Origin: Alphaproteobacteria bacterium
Lineage (GTDB): Bacteria; Pseudomonadota; Alphaproteobacteria; Thalassobaculales; Thalassobaculaceae
Length of the DNA stretch: 64,000 nt
NCBI GenBank assembly: GCA_022822665.1
Contig: JAJEAR010000024.1
Span: 43,838-107,837 of the forward strand
Direction: 5' to 3'
Part shown: piece after piece, positions 25,713 through 34,545 of the stretch
Layout: each line of letters opens with the position of its first letter
How positions within the stretch are numbered: the stretch's first letter is position 1
Notes under the pieces: model-generated
Told to the model about the DNA's origin: nothing
Databases searched by the model: none
Seen by the model: the letters and a program-made list of their open reading frames with translations, nothing else
Position numbers and translations under genes: made by a program

Positions 25713-26558
25713 GGACGCGAACCAGTCCGGTCGTCCGGTGGGCCAGGGATCGCCCCAGAGCTGCTGGCCGCCGTCAACCGTCAGGACCTCGCCGGTCACG
25801 AATTTTCCCGACGATCCGCAGAGGTAGACGCAGGCCTCGGCGATGTCCATGGCATCGCCCGGCCGGAGCAGCGGATTGGCCTGCCAGTAGGTCGCGGTCC
25901 CCTCGGGCGGGTAGAGCCCGAAGGCGTGGGTCTCGCAGCACCCGGGCGCGACACAGTTGACCCGGATGCCGAGCGGCGCCCATTCGACCGCCACGGACTT
26001 CGACAGGTAGGCGACACCGGCGCGGGCGGCGGCGGTATGCGCGATACCCGGCATGCCCCGCCAGAAGTCGGCGACCACGTTGACGATACTTCCGCCCCTG
26101 CCCTCGGCCTGCCACAGCCGGGCCGCGGTCTGCATCATGTACCAGGACCCGTTGAGATTGGTGTCGATGACCGCGCGCCAGCCCTTCGGACTGAAATCCA
26201 GCGCCGCCTGGGGGAACTGGCCGCCGGCATTGTTGATCACGACATCCGGCACTCCGAGCTCGCTCCTGACGGCATCGAACAGTCCCGTCACCTCGTCGGG
26301 CTCGCGGATCGTCATCGCGTGCGTCATCACCGTACCGCCGAACCCGCGCAGGAACTCCGCCGCCGCGTCCAGCCTCTCGCGGTTGCGCCCGCAGATCACC
26401 ACGCCGGCGCCGAGCCGCGCGAACAGGGCGGAGATCGCCTTTCCGAGCCCGCTGCCGCCGCCCGAGACCACCACCAGCTTTCCCGAGAACAGGCCGTCCC
26501 GGTAGACCGTTGGCTGGGCGCGAAGCTCCTCGTCGGTCAATCCGTAGGTCGCGTCCAT
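25674..26558 (-). CDS. SDR-family oxidoreductase, copy 2, with altered C-terminus
   Basis: A 294-residue near-duplicate of the SDR at 23326-24201. All motifs are kept (SGGGSGLGKAI, NNAGG, AAARAGVAYLSKS), with a few substitutions such as Ser for Gly and Ile for Val around residues 98-106. The last residues differ: after FASAFR the frame runs into the antisense of the relaxase fragment and ends PSAWDFSMP instead of GNGDRD, showing that the 3' end was replaced by recombination. The start lies 5 bases after the stop of the CoA ligase gene, so this copy is in an operon with the ligase. Probably still functional, since the change affects only the tail. Confidence 0.85.
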   Translation of the reverse strand: MDATYGLTDEELRAQPTVYRDGLFSGKLVVVSGGGSGLGKAISALFARLGAGVVICGRNRERLDAAAEFLRGFGGTVMTHAMTIREPDEVTGLFDAVRSELGVPDVVINNAGGQFPQAALDFSPKGWRAVIDTNLNGSWYMMQTAARLWQAEGRGGSIVNVVADFWRGMPGIAHTAAARAGVAYLSKSVAVEWAPLGIRVNCVAPGCCETHAFGLYPPEGTATYWQANPLLRPGDAMDIAEACVYLCGSSGKFVTGEVLTVDGGQQLWGDPWPTGRPDWFASAFRPSAWDFSMP

Positions 26559-26570
26559 CGGGTTCACCGC
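25704..26570. repeat. Duplicated SDR segment, right copy
   Basis: Counterpart of 23347-24213. Left edge is the join with the relaxase remnant; right edge falls a few bases inside the stop region of the CoA ligase gene (shared GGGTTCACCG, then divergence). The direct repeats enclose higBA and the relaxase fragment; crossing over between them would remove exactly 2357 bases. Confidence 0.9.
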
Positions 26571-27937
26571 TGATCGATCAGCCGGATCGGCTTCTGACGG
26601 CGGGTCAACTGCGTCAGCTCGGCCGTCTCGCCCGGGCCCGCCAGTTCGACCTCCACCGCGACCCCGAGCCGCTGGCGCAACCGGTCCGCCACGGCACTCG
26701 CGAGTTCGGTATCCCGCACCACGCCCGGAGCGGTTTCGCAGAGCACCGTCATCGCGTCGCGGCCGTCGACGCGCGTCACCCGGCACAGGTACTCCCCGCC
26801 GAGCCCCTCGATGTCGCGAAGCAGACCACCGATGGCCGTGGGATAGACGTTGATGCCCCGCAGCTTGACCATGTTGTCGCTTCGTCCCTGGAAGCCCGCC
26901 AGCCGACGCAGCGGCAGGCCGGCCGAACCGGTCCCGGGCAGGACGGTCGAGACATCCTTGGTATCGAACCTGACGATCGGGTAGACGTCCTGCTTGAACA
27001 GCACGGTCACGCAGATCGTTCCCCGGCTCCCGTCGGAAACCCGGGAACCGGTCTCGGGATCGAGTATCTCCACGATGTGCGCATCTTCCCAGATATGCAG
27101 GCCATCGCGTTCCTGCCCTTCCGCCGCCACGATCCCGGTGTCTCCCACGCCGTACCAGTCATGGGTCGGCACCCCTCCCCACGCCTCCGAGAGACTGGCG
27201 CCGCCGTCATCGCCGAGATGACCGGAAATCATCCGCACCGGGATGTCGCGTCCCGGCTCGAGCCCGGCGTTGCGCGCGGTCTCGGCGAGCCTGAGCATGT
27301 AGTCGGCGAACCCGACCAGCACCGTGACGCCGTAGCGCTGCATCAACGCCACCTGCTGCTCGGAACGGGTCTCGAGGCCGGTACCGGCCGGCAGCAGCAG
27401 CGCGTCGGTGTAGTGCAGGATCGCCTCGCGGATGTAATGGCCGCCGTTCACCATTCCGAATCCGTAGACCGAGTGCACCACGTCGTCGCCGCGAAGCCCT
27501 TGAAGGAAGTAGGCGCGGGCAAGGAGCAGGTTCTGGATCTCCCGGTCCCTTGGTCCGTAGAACAGTGGTTGGGGAATTCCCGTGGTCCCGCTGGTCGTGT
27601 GCATGATGACACGGTGCCCGGCCCCGGGCGGCCCGAGGAAATCGCCGAAGGGCGGTGAGAGCCCGACGCTCTCCATCAGGTCGTCCTTCGAGTACGGCGG
27701 TATCCGCTCGAGGTCGTCGAGACCGGCAATGTCGCCCGGTTCCAGGCCGGCCGCCGCCCACCGCCGACGGTAGAACGGTACCTGCCAGGCACGGTCCACC
27801 AGGTCGAGGAACCGTCGCTCCTGCAGGGCGCGGAGTTCGTCGCGCGACATTCTCCCCAGGCGCCCGAGAAACTCCGGGCCGGCCGGGTAATCGCGGGCTA
27901 TCCCTTCCGGGTCCGCCTCCCGGAAGTACCGGCTCAT
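26564..27937 (-). CDS. PaaK-like AMP-forming acyl-CoA ligase
   Basis: A 457-residue adenylate-forming enzyme related to phenylacetate-CoA ligase. The P-loop-like motif is HTTSGTTGIPQPLFYGP near residue 112, the DWYGVGDTG region corresponds to motif A5, and the C-terminal hinge is seen as RFDTKDVST with GRSDNMVKLRGINVYP, the PaaK signature. It should activate an aromatic or other carboxylic acid to its CoA thioester. It overlaps the MmgE/PrpD stop by 4 bases and is followed after 5 bases by SDR copy 2, so ligase and SDR (an enoyl-CoA-reductase-like type) probably act in sequence. Actual substrate unknown. Confidence 0.88.
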   Translation of the reverse strand: MSRYFREADPEGIARDYPAGPEFLGRLGRMSRDELRALQERRFLDLVDRAWQVPFYRRRWAAAGLEPGDIAGLDDLERIPPYSKDDLMESVGLSPPFGDFLGPPGAGHRVIMHTTSGTTGIPQPLFYGPRDREIQNLLLARAYFLQGLRGDDVVHSVYGFGMVNGGHYIREAILHYTDALLLPAGTGLETRSEQQVALMQRYGVTVLVGFADYMLRLAETARNAGLEPGRDIPVRMISGHLGDDGGASLSEAWGGVPTHDWYGVGDTGIVAAEGQERDGLHIWEDAHIVEILDPETGSRVSDGSRGTICVTVLFKQDVYPIVRFDTKDVSTVLPGTGSAGLPLRRLAGFQGRSDNMVKLRGINVYPTAIGGLLRDIEGLGGEYLCRVTRVDGRDAMTVLCETAPGVVRDTELASAVADRLRQRLGVAVEVELAGPGETAELTQLTRRQKPIRLIDQR

Positions 27938-29298
27938 TCCGCCTGCCCCGTGACACGGTCGAGCAGCAGGCGCAGGTCGGACACCGTCTCGAGGTCCTCG
28001 ACCATGGCGATCACCGCATCGGCGCCGTCAGCGGGCAGCCCGCAGGCGCTCGCACCCCAGCAGCTGCGGAACTTCGCAAGCCGGGCCTCGCGGGTCATCG
28101 GCCGGGCCGGGTTCCCGTACACGGTCTCGATCCGTTCCGACAGCACCTGTCCGTCCGCCAGGTGGATGTCGACCTCGACCGGCGACAGTGCGTTCGGGTC
28201 CGGGTTGTCATCGATGTCGATCCGCACGCGTTCGGCGAGCGCAAGGCGGGCGGGATCGCGGATCGCGTCCGGCGTGTAGTCGCCGATCGCGATGAAACCG
28301 TCGCGCAGCATGACCGCGCAGGCATACTGCCCGTTCAGCCGGGCGTAGTTGATCTCCATGTCCCCGTGGACCGGTCGACCGATCAGGTGGTGGGTCAGCG
28401 AGGGCACCCGGCCCACGATGCGCTCCACCGCGTCGGGCCTGATGTCATGGCGTTCCCGCAGGATCTGGACCGCGTCGACGAGCCCGTGGGTCGCGCGCCC
28501 GGACGGGAAGGGTTTCAGCGCAACCTCGCAGATCCTCCAGGTCCGGCCGAGTTCCGGAAGCACGGCACGAATGTCTCCCTCCGCCTCGATCATCCCGAAA
28601 TAGCCGAACGGCCCCTCCAGCACCCCATCGAGACCGGGCAGGCCTTCCTCGGCAAGGTCGCAGGCCAGGATGGCGTTGCGGGCGTTGAACCCGATCTGCA
28701 ACGCGAGCAGCGGTGATCCCTCGGAATGGGCCTGCATGGTGCCGCACAGCTGGGCGTAGACGAGGCCGAAGGCGCGCAGCAGCGTTGACCGGTCGTAGCC
28801 GCGGAGGACCCCGAGCGAGGCGACCGCACCAAACGCCCCTGCGGTACCCGGGCGGAAGAAGCGCAGACCGCTGATGCTCGCAACCCCGAGGCTGCTGGCA
28901 ACGTCGACACCGAGAATGACCGAGCGCAGCAGTGTTCTTCCGGAAACCCCTCCGCTCCGGTCGGCATCGGCGAGTGCGGCCGCGAGCAGGACGGTGACGG
29001 TGTGGATCACCGCCTCCTCGTGCACGCAGTCGAATTCGCTGTTGTGGATCTGATAGGCGTTGAGCAGTGCCGCACCCGCCGGCGGGAGACGCTGCGACTG
29101 GGCGAGTACGCGCGACGCCGTCCCGCCCGCCGCGTTGCCCCGCAGCAGCTCCGGGACATACGGACCGGTCGAGCCGGCAAGCCCGACACCGAGTGTATCG
29201 AGGATGCAGACCTTCGCCGCATCCAGGGCAGCTGCGGGCAGATCGTCATGGCCGGTTCCGACGCAATGGTCGGCCAGCGCGTTGATTGCATCGGGCAT
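27934..29298 (-). CDS. MmgE/PrpD family protein
   Basis: A 454-residue member of the 2-methylcitrate dehydratase / iminodisuccinate epimerase / cis-aconitate decarboxylase superfamily. The all-helical N-terminal domain carries AKVCILDTLGVGLAG near residue 28, then NAYQIHNSEFDCVHEEAVIHT near 105, and the lid domain contains KPFPSGRATHGLVDAV near 265. Such enzymes dehydrate, isomerise or decarboxylate small tri- or dicarboxylic acids. It is coupled to the downstream CoA ligase gene by a 4-base overlap and lies 12 bases downstream of the deacetylase gene, so it is inside the operon. Specific reaction unknown. Confidence 0.88.
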   Translation of the reverse strand: MPDAINALADHCVGTGHDDLPAAALDAAKVCILDTLGVGLAGSTGPYVPELLRGNAAGGTASRVLAQSQRLPPAGAALLNAYQIHNSEFDCVHEEAVIHTVTVLLAAALADADRSGGVSGRTLLRSVILGVDVASSLGVASISGLRFFRPGTAGAFGAVASLGVLRGYDRSTLLRAFGLVYAQLCGTMQAHSEGSPLLALQIGFNARNAILACDLAEEGLPGLDGVLEGPFGYFGMIEAEGDIRAVLPELGRTWRICEVALKPFPSGRATHGLVDAVQILRERHDIRPDAVERIVGRVPSLTHHLIGRPVHGDMEINYARLNGQYACAVMLRDGFIAIGDYTPDAIRDPARLALAERVRIDIDDNPDPNALSPVEVDIHLADGQVLSERIETVYGNPARPMTREARLAKFRSCWGASACGLPADGADAVIAMVEDLETVSDLRLLLDRVTGQAE

Positions 29299-29310
29299 GT
29301 GTCTTGTCTC

Positions 29311-30183
29311 CTATCGCCCGCCGGCCTGTCCCGGTGGCGGATACAGTCCCGCCCAGTGGCGCGCGATGTCGGCGCGCCGGGCGACCCACACGTGCTTGTG
29401 GCGGCGGACATGCTCGAGGAACCGCTCCAGCCAGACGAACCGTCCGGGTCGACCGATGATCCGCAGGTGCAGCCCGAGCGACATCATGCGCGGTTCACGC
29501 TGGCCTTCCCGGTACAGCAGGTCGAAGCTGTCGACCGCATAGCGGTACCACTGTTCCGGCGTGTAGGCGGGTGCCACCCACATCTTCATGTCGTTGCTGT
29601 CGATCGCGTAGGGCATGATCAGAATCGGCGCGGCCGAGTGGGTGTCCCAGAACGGCTGGTCGTCGGAATAGTCGTCCATGTGGTAGAGGAAACCGGCCTC
29701 TCCCAGCAGGCGGCGGGTGTTGGCGGTCTGCAGATACCGCGACAGCCAGCCGACCGGGCGTTCCCCGACCGTCTCCTCGATCGAGCGTGCGGCCCGCGTG
29801 ATGAAGTCGCGTTCTTCCGCCTCGTCCATCCGGTGCTGGTGCACCCAGCGCCATCCGTGTGCGCAGGCCTCGTGGCCGTCGGCGGCGATGCGCCGGGCGA
29901 GTTCCGGCGATCGTTCGAGACTGAGGGCGGCGGCCGCAAAGGTGGCGGACATGCCATGCCGCGCGAGCAGGTCAAGGATTCTCGGAGCACCCCTGGCCAG
30001 GCCGTAGCGGTAGTTGCTCTCGTTGCCGTAGTTCCGCACCGGCCTGCGCAGCGCCACGCCCAGCTCGTCGACCGGATCCGGTCCCCGGTCGCCGTCGGCA
30101 ACCGTCAGCTCGGCGCCCTCCTCGACATTCACCACCAGCGACAGTGCCAGCCGGCAGCCCCCGGGCCAGATGTCGCCGCTCAT
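29311..30183 (-). CDS. Polysaccharide deacetylase / PuuE-like amidohydrolase
   Basis: A 290-residue NodB-fold metal hydrolase. The opening LALSLVVNVEEGAEL and the segment GHEACAHGWRWVHQHRM with EEERDFI-like helix (here EAEERDFITRAARSIEETVG) match the branch that includes cofactor-free allantoinase PuuE. The zinc site Asp of the usual NxD is Glu here (NVEEG), as in PuuE-like proteins. Expected to hydrolyse a C-N bond in a small cyclic or linear amide in the cytoplasm. The start overlaps the GST stop by 4 bases. Given its neighbours it probably opens or deacylates a catabolic intermediate, but no substrate can be named. Confidence 0.82.
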   Translation of the reverse strand: MSGDIWPGGCRLALSLVVNVEEGAELTVADGDRGPDPVDELGVALRRPVRNYGNESNYRYGLARGAPRILDLLARHGMSATFAAAALSLERSPELARRIAADGHEACAHGWRWVHQHRMDEAEERDFITRAARSIEETVGERPVGWLSRYLQTANTRRLLGEAGFLYHMDDYSDDQPFWDTHSAAPILIMPYAIDSNDMKMWVAPAYTPEQWYRYAVDSFDLLYREGQREPRMMSLGLHLRIIGRPGRFVWLERFLEHVRRHKHVWVARRADIARHWAGLYPPPGQAGGR

Positions 30184-30872
30184 CGTCGCTGGTACTGCGT
30201 GGAACCGAACATGTTCTCGCGCTCCTCGTCGGTGATCGGACCGCTGCGGCGGCGTTCAGCCAGCACCGCGAGGCCCCGCTCCACTGCCGGACGGGCACCG
30301 CACGCCTGCATCCAGCGGTCGACGGCAGGCAGCTGCTCCAGCTCGACGCCGTAGCGTTCATGCAGCCGGCACCACGGGTAGGTCGCCATGTCGGCGATGG
30401 AGTAGTCGCCGCCCAGGTATTCGGACTGGTCGAGACGTTTCTCAAGCACGTTGAACAGCCGCCCGACTTCGTTGGTGTACCGCTCGACGGCGTAGGGTAT
30501 CCGTTCGGGCGCGTAGGAGATGAAGTGGTTGGCCTGGCCGAACATCGGACCGACGCCGCCCATCTGGAACATCAGCCACTCGAGGCACCGGAACCGGGCG
30601 GCAGCGTCGGAGGGAAGGAACATCCCGGTCTTCTCGGCGAGGTAGATCAGGATCGCCGCCGATTCGAACAGCGGGTACGGCTCCCCGTCGGGCCCGTCCT
30701 GGTCCACGATCGCGGGGATGCGATGGTTGGGCGTGATCGCGAGGAACCGTTCCTGGAACTGATCGCCCTGGCCGATGTTGATGGGAATGACGGTGTAGGG
30801 AAGTCCCATCTCCTCCAGCGCGATCGAGACCTTGTGTCCGTTCGCCGTGGGCCAGTAGTAGAGGTCGATCAT
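30180..30872 (-). CDS. Glutathione S-transferase family protein (YfcG/Ure2p-like)
   Basis: A 230-residue GST with an N-terminal thioredoxin fold opening IDLYYWPTANGHKVSIALEEMGL, the conserved cis-proline segment HRIPAIVD near residue 53, the ESAAILIYLAEK glutathione-binding region near 75, and a C-terminal helical domain with YSIADMATYPW. This is typical of the Nu/Ure2p-like class that shows disulfide reductase activity. First gene of the five-gene coupled run GST, deacetylase, MmgE/PrpD, CoA ligase, SDR copy 2. Possibly removes a thioether or protects against an electrophilic intermediate such as acrylate-like products; inference only. Confidence 0.9.
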   Translation of the reverse strand: MIDLYYWPTANGHKVSIALEEMGLPYTVIPINIGQGDQFQERFLAITPNHRIPAIVDQDGPDGEPYPLFESAAILIYLAEKTGMFLPSDAAARFRCLEWLMFQMGGVGPMFGQANHFISYAPERIPYAVERYTNEVGRLFNVLEKRLDQSEYLGGDYSIADMATYPWCRLHERYGVELEQLPAVDRWMQACGARPAVERGLAVLAERRRSGPITDEERENMFGSTQYQRR

Positions 30873-30950
30873 GCATTCCCCGCATGCCGGTGTGCCGAAA
30901 CGAGCGGCACGATAGCAACCGGACCCGGGCCTGCACAGGGCGCCGGGCGG

Positions 30951-32240
30951 CTATTCGGCGGCCCGGATGAGGAATTCGTCGAGCGGGCTGTGCGCGGACC
31001 GCGGATCCTTGTACAGGAACCCGTCCTTCATGATCATCGCGAGGTTGTCGCGGTCCTGCAGCAACGCGACGTCCCGGGTCGGGTCGCCGCGCACCAGCAG
31101 CAGGTCGGCGAGGAACCCTTCGCGCACCCTGCCGGTTTCCCCTCCCAGTCCCATCAGTTCGGCGCCCACCACCGTTGCGCAGCGCAGCGCCTCGACCGGG
31201 GAATAGCCGAAGTACCGGACAAAGTGCTCGATGTCCCGGGCGTTCTGCCCCATGGGCGTGAGCGCGAACCCGTAGTCGCCCCCGACGACCACCCGGATGC
31301 CCCGGCTGCGGACCTGCTCGTAAGTCGCGCAGGTCATGTCGAACATCCGTGCCAGCCCGAGCGCCTCGGCGGCATCCGGCTCCATGCCGTAGCGCGCCCC
31401 TTCCTTCACCGCGTTGTGCACGAGGCCGAAGGCGGGACCGACGAACACCCGGTCCTTTACGCTCTCCAGCGCGTCGAGCGCTTCCTCGCTGGCGTAGTCG
31501 CAGTGGTAGATGCAGTCGATCCCGTGCCTGACCCCGAGCAGCACGCTCTGCGACGAGCGGGCGTGACAGGCCACCATCTTGCCGAAGTCCCGCGCCACGC
31601 CGACCAGGGCGGCAACCTCGTCGTCGTGCGTCGGCGTGGTCTCCCCGCCGGCGTGGGGGACGAAGTCGTCTCCCGACAGGTTGATCTTGAGCACGTCGAC
31701 CCCGTCACGGACGCATTCCCGCGCCACCTTGAGCATTTCCAGCGGCCCGTCGGCCACCAGCCCGAAGCTCTCCTGGTGGATGTGGCGCCGGCGCTCGTCG
31801 CCCAGCCCGGCCGTCGTGGTGATTTCGGGCGAGCCCGCCCGCATGCGCGGTCCGGCAAGCATCCCCTCGTTGATCGCGTCACGCGCCGTGACCCCCAGCA
31901 TCGGCTTGGCCGACGCCGCCTCGAAGATCGAGGTGAACCCGTGCTCGAGCAACAGGCGCAGGTTGCGCGCGACGAGCAGCATGTGGCGCTCGGGCCAGAT
32001 CTGGCCGAGCTCGGGCGGTGACACCACCCCGGTGAAACTCGGGTGGCAATGTCCTTCGACCATCCCCGGCATCAGTGTCATGCCGGACCCGTCAATCAGC
32101 TCCGGCGGCAGTTCTCCCGTCGCCTCGCCCCCGGGGATCACCCTGGAGATCCGGCGTTTCTCGACAACCACGGTCGCGGGCCGGGTTCCGTCAGCCTCTC
32201 CGTCCCACACCAACGCGTTGACGATGGCAACATCCGTCAT
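30951..32240 (-). CDS. Metal-dependent amidohydrolase (imidazolonepropionase-like)
   Basis: A 429-residue amidohydrolase-superfamily TIM-barrel enzyme. Visible metal-site elements are VEGHCHPSFTG near residue 60, LKINLSGDDF with the probable carboxylated lysine near 180, ACHARSSQS near 222, IYHCDYASEEA near 240 and GGDYGF near 305. The first motif reads HCH rather than the usual HxH of HTH form but keeps both His. Family members cut cyclic amides, dipeptides or carbamates. Ribosome site AGGGGAGGG directly precedes the ATG at 32240, which is preferred over an upstream ATG at 32261. It is divergent from the Rieske fusion gene, 110 bases apart, and lies 78 bases upstream of the GST start. Confidence 0.88.
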   Translation of the reverse strand: MTDVAIVNALVWDGEADGTRPATVVVEKRRISRVIPGGEATGELPPELIDGSGMTLMPGMVEGHCHPSFTGVVSPPELGQIWPERHMLLVARNLRLLLEHGFTSIFEAASAKPMLGVTARDAINEGMLAGPRMRAGSPEITTTAGLGDERRRHIHQESFGLVADGPLEMLKVARECVRDGVDVLKINLSGDDFVPHAGGETTPTHDDEVAALVGVARDFGKMVACHARSSQSVLLGVRHGIDCIYHCDYASEEALDALESVKDRVFVGPAFGLVHNAVKEGARYGMEPDAAEALGLARMFDMTCATYEQVRSRGIRVVVGGDYGFALTPMGQNARDIEHFVRYFGYSPVEALRCATVVGAELMGLGGETGRVREGFLADLLLVRGDPTRDVALLQDRDNLAMIMKDGFLYKDPRSAHSPLDEFLIRAAE

Positions 32241-32350
32241 CGGTCCCTCCCCTGCCTGCATGTCATGCGACTATACGGCCGCCGGATCATTGCCGCCATG
32301 TGCCGGCGGGTGTCACACTGGACTCGCGCCACGGACCTGGAGGCACGGCC

Positions 32351-33934
32351 ATGGATGACGGATGGGTCAGGGCGGTCGACCTCGACGCCCTCCAGGCTAG
32401 GGGACGCGCCGTGTTCCGCAAGGACGGGCGCCAGATTGCCGTCTTCTCCACCCCGAACGGCCCCCTGGCCTGCAACAACCGCTGCCCGCACGAGGGATTC
32501 CCTCTGCTCGAGGGCACGCTCGACGGCGACTGCGTGCTCACCTGCAACTGGCACAACTGGAAATTCGACCTGCGCACCGGCATGAACCAGCGCGACGGCG
32601 ACCGGCTTCGGGTCTACCCGACGGAAGTTCGCGGCGACGGTGTCTGGATCCGGATCGTCGATCCGCCGGTCGAACACCGCATCTCCCGGACCATGGACGG
32701 GCTGAGGAACGGGTTCGACACCCACGACCGGGAACGGCTCGCGCGCGAAATCGCGCGGCTGATGCAGCTTGGCGCCGACCCGGTGCTTGCGGTGCGCGAG
32801 GCGATCCGCTGGTCGCACGATCGCCTCGAATTCGGCTGGACCCACGCCTTCGCCGGCGCGGCGGACTGGCTGGCGCTGCATGATGCGCACGCCGGGAACG
32901 ACGAGAACCGGCTGATCTGCCTGCTCGAGCCCGTCGCCCACATGTCGGAGGACGTGCTGCGGGAGGAGACTTACCCCTATCCGGAAGGGATCAGGGAGTG
33001 GGACGAGGACGCGTTCGTGGCCGCCATCGAGGCCGAGGACGAGACCGCGGCCGTTCAGTTCGCCCGGGGCGCCATCGCATCACCGGGTGGGTACCAGACC
33101 GCAGAGCGGGGTCTCGCCCGGGCAGCGCTTGCCCACTATGCCGACTTCGGCCACTCGGCGATCTATGTCCACAAGACCGGGGAGCTTGTCTCCCGCCTGG
33201 GCGCGGAGGTTGCCGAGCCGGTGTTGCTGTCGCTGGTTCGCAGCCTGGTCTCGGCGTTCAGGGAGGACCTGATCCCGGAGTTCCGGACCTATGGGAATGC
33301 GCTCGGGCGCATGGAAACAAACGGAACCGGCGCAGTGCCTGACGCGTCCCGGTTCCGCACCTGCGCTCCGGCCCGGGCCATGGAGCTGGCGGCCGGGTGC
33401 GGCACCGACCGGTCGGCGGAACTCTTCCGCGTCCTGCTCGAGGCCAGCGCCGTGAACATGCTCGCGCTCGACCTGGAGCACCTCGAGGACCTTGACCAGC
33501 CCTACGGCAACGATGTCGGCTGGCTCGACATGACCCACGGGCTCACCTTCGCGGACGCAGCACTCGGTTTCTGCCGCAGGTGGCCGGACCTCTGGCCCGC
33601 GGCGCTGTTGCAGATGGCGTGTTTTGCCGGCCGGAACGGCGGGTACCAGGATGAGCGGATCACGCCCGGGGACTGGATGGTGAGCGACCTGGCGGCGTTC
33701 TTCCGGTCGGTGGAAAACCGCCTGCTCGATCACGGTGAGGAGGCGTACATCGTCTCGGTGCACCTGCTCAAGACCACCATGGCGATCCGCGCCCTCGCCG
33801 CCGCCCCGGAAGCGGGGGATGGCGGCGTCCTCGCGGCCGCGGCCCTGAACCGCATGCTGAACTCGCCGATCCGCCGCCGCATGGTCCGGCGTACCGCCCG
33901 CCAGGCCCTTCGTTTCGTCGAAGTCGACATCTGA
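32351..33934 (+). CDS. Rieske [2Fe-2S] domain fused to a large helical domain of unknown function
   Basis: A 527-residue protein. Residues 1-110 form a Rieske ferredoxin-like domain with both iron-sulfur motifs, Cys45-x-His47 and Cys65-x2-His68, and a YPTEVRGDGVWIRI end. The remaining 400 residues are largely helical, with HYADFGHSAIYVHKTGEL near 260 and DMTHGLTFADAALGFC near 395, and do not match any oxygenase catalytic domain I know; there is no 2-His-1-carboxylate DxxHxxxxH motif. The His-rich helices faintly resemble questin oxidase-like proteins (PF14027), a weak comparison. A good GGAGG lies upstream of the ATG at 32351. Divergent from the amidohydrolase. Possible new type of oxygen or electron-transfer enzyme. 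Confidence 0.75.
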   Translation: MDDGWVRAVDLDALQARGRAVFRKDGRQIAVFSTPNGPLACNNRCPHEGFPLLEGTLDGDCVLTCNWHNWKFDLRTGMNQRDGDRLRVYPTEVRGDGVWIRIVDPPVEHRISRTMDGLRNGFDTHDRERLAREIARLMQLGADPVLAVREAIRWSHDRLEFGWTHAFAGAADWLALHDAHAGNDENRLICLLEPVAHMSEDVLREETYPYPEGIREWDEDAFVAAIEAEDETAAVQFARGAIASPGGYQTAERGLARAALAHYADFGHSAIYVHKTGELVSRLGAEVAEPVLLSLVRSLVSAFREDLIPEFRTYGNALGRMETNGTGAVPDASRFRTCAPARAMELAAGCGTDRSAELFRVLLEASAVNMLALDLEHLEDLDQPYGNDVGWLDMTHGLTFADAALGFCRRWPDLWPAALLQMACFAGRNGGYQDERITPGDWMVSDLAAFFRSVENRLLDHGEEAYIVSVHLLKTTMAIRALAAAPEAGDGGVLAAAALNRMLNSPIRRRMVRRTARQALRFVEVDI

Positions 33935-34330
33935 GCCCGTCCAACCGACCGCAGGGTCGTTGCCGACCACACTCGCACGGCACTTGCCGGTCCATTCGCT
34001 GCTGCTTGCCTGCCCGGCGTCGGCACACTCGAAGCACGGGACGCCGGTTTGCGGCTCAATCGGGGTCAATGCAGAAACGCGAACCTCGCCACGTCCTGAA
34101 TCCGGGACCAGTGCGGCGACATGGGCGTCGGCTTTCGGGCCTTGCCGCCCGTGAAGTCTACAGTTCGAGTTGGTGTCGGACCCAATCGTCAGGACACGTC
34201 GAGCAAGCCGGTTCGTTCTAACTGGCAGCGGTAGACACACGATACCGGCAAGAGCCGGCATCAGCATCGGTTCCGCCACATTGCGGCGCTCTCCACCCGC
34301 CGGGACAGTCCGTGATGCTGCGATGTACCC

Positions 34331-34356
34331 GGGCAGGTTTGCCGAAATACCTGCCC
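34331..34356. repeat. Stem-loop GGGCAGGT/ACCTGCCC
   Basis: Perfect 8-bp stem (34331-34338 with 34349-34356) around a 10-base loop, in the gene-free region. No T run follows, so a simple terminator is unlikely. Confidence 0.5.
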
Positions 34357-34503
34357 AATACCGGTTGTTCTCCCGTCGTTTTATGCGCGCATCCGGCGTA
34401 CAGGTTGAATTCAGAGCTCCTGCCAGGCGCGAACTCATGGATCGTGCGCTGTTCGGGAACTCTTGCGAGCGTCCGTTCGTCGGTCACCATTGATTTGATT
34501 GTG

Positions 34504-34545
34504 GTTTCCACTCGTGGGGCTGTCCTGGAACAGGAAAGTGGAAAC
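34504..34545. repeat. Nested inverted repeat GTTTCCACT / AGTGGAAAC
   Basis: Outer arms of 9 bp (34504-34512 and 34537-34545) enclose an inner hairpin TCCTG (34523-34527) / CAGGA (34531-34535). The bases around it are less GC-rich than the flanks. Could be part of a structured RNA, a protein-binding site, or the end of a small mobile element. Confidence 0.5.

Noticed and set aside
23347..26570. Composite transposon formed by the SDR direct repeats
   Set aside because: No transposase or terminal inverted repeats are at the repeat ends; the repeats are protein genes.
30144..32021. 625-codon plus-strand frame opposite the GST and amidohydrolase genes
   Set aside because: Both opposite genes have complete motifs; the plus frame spans their boundary and shows no family features.
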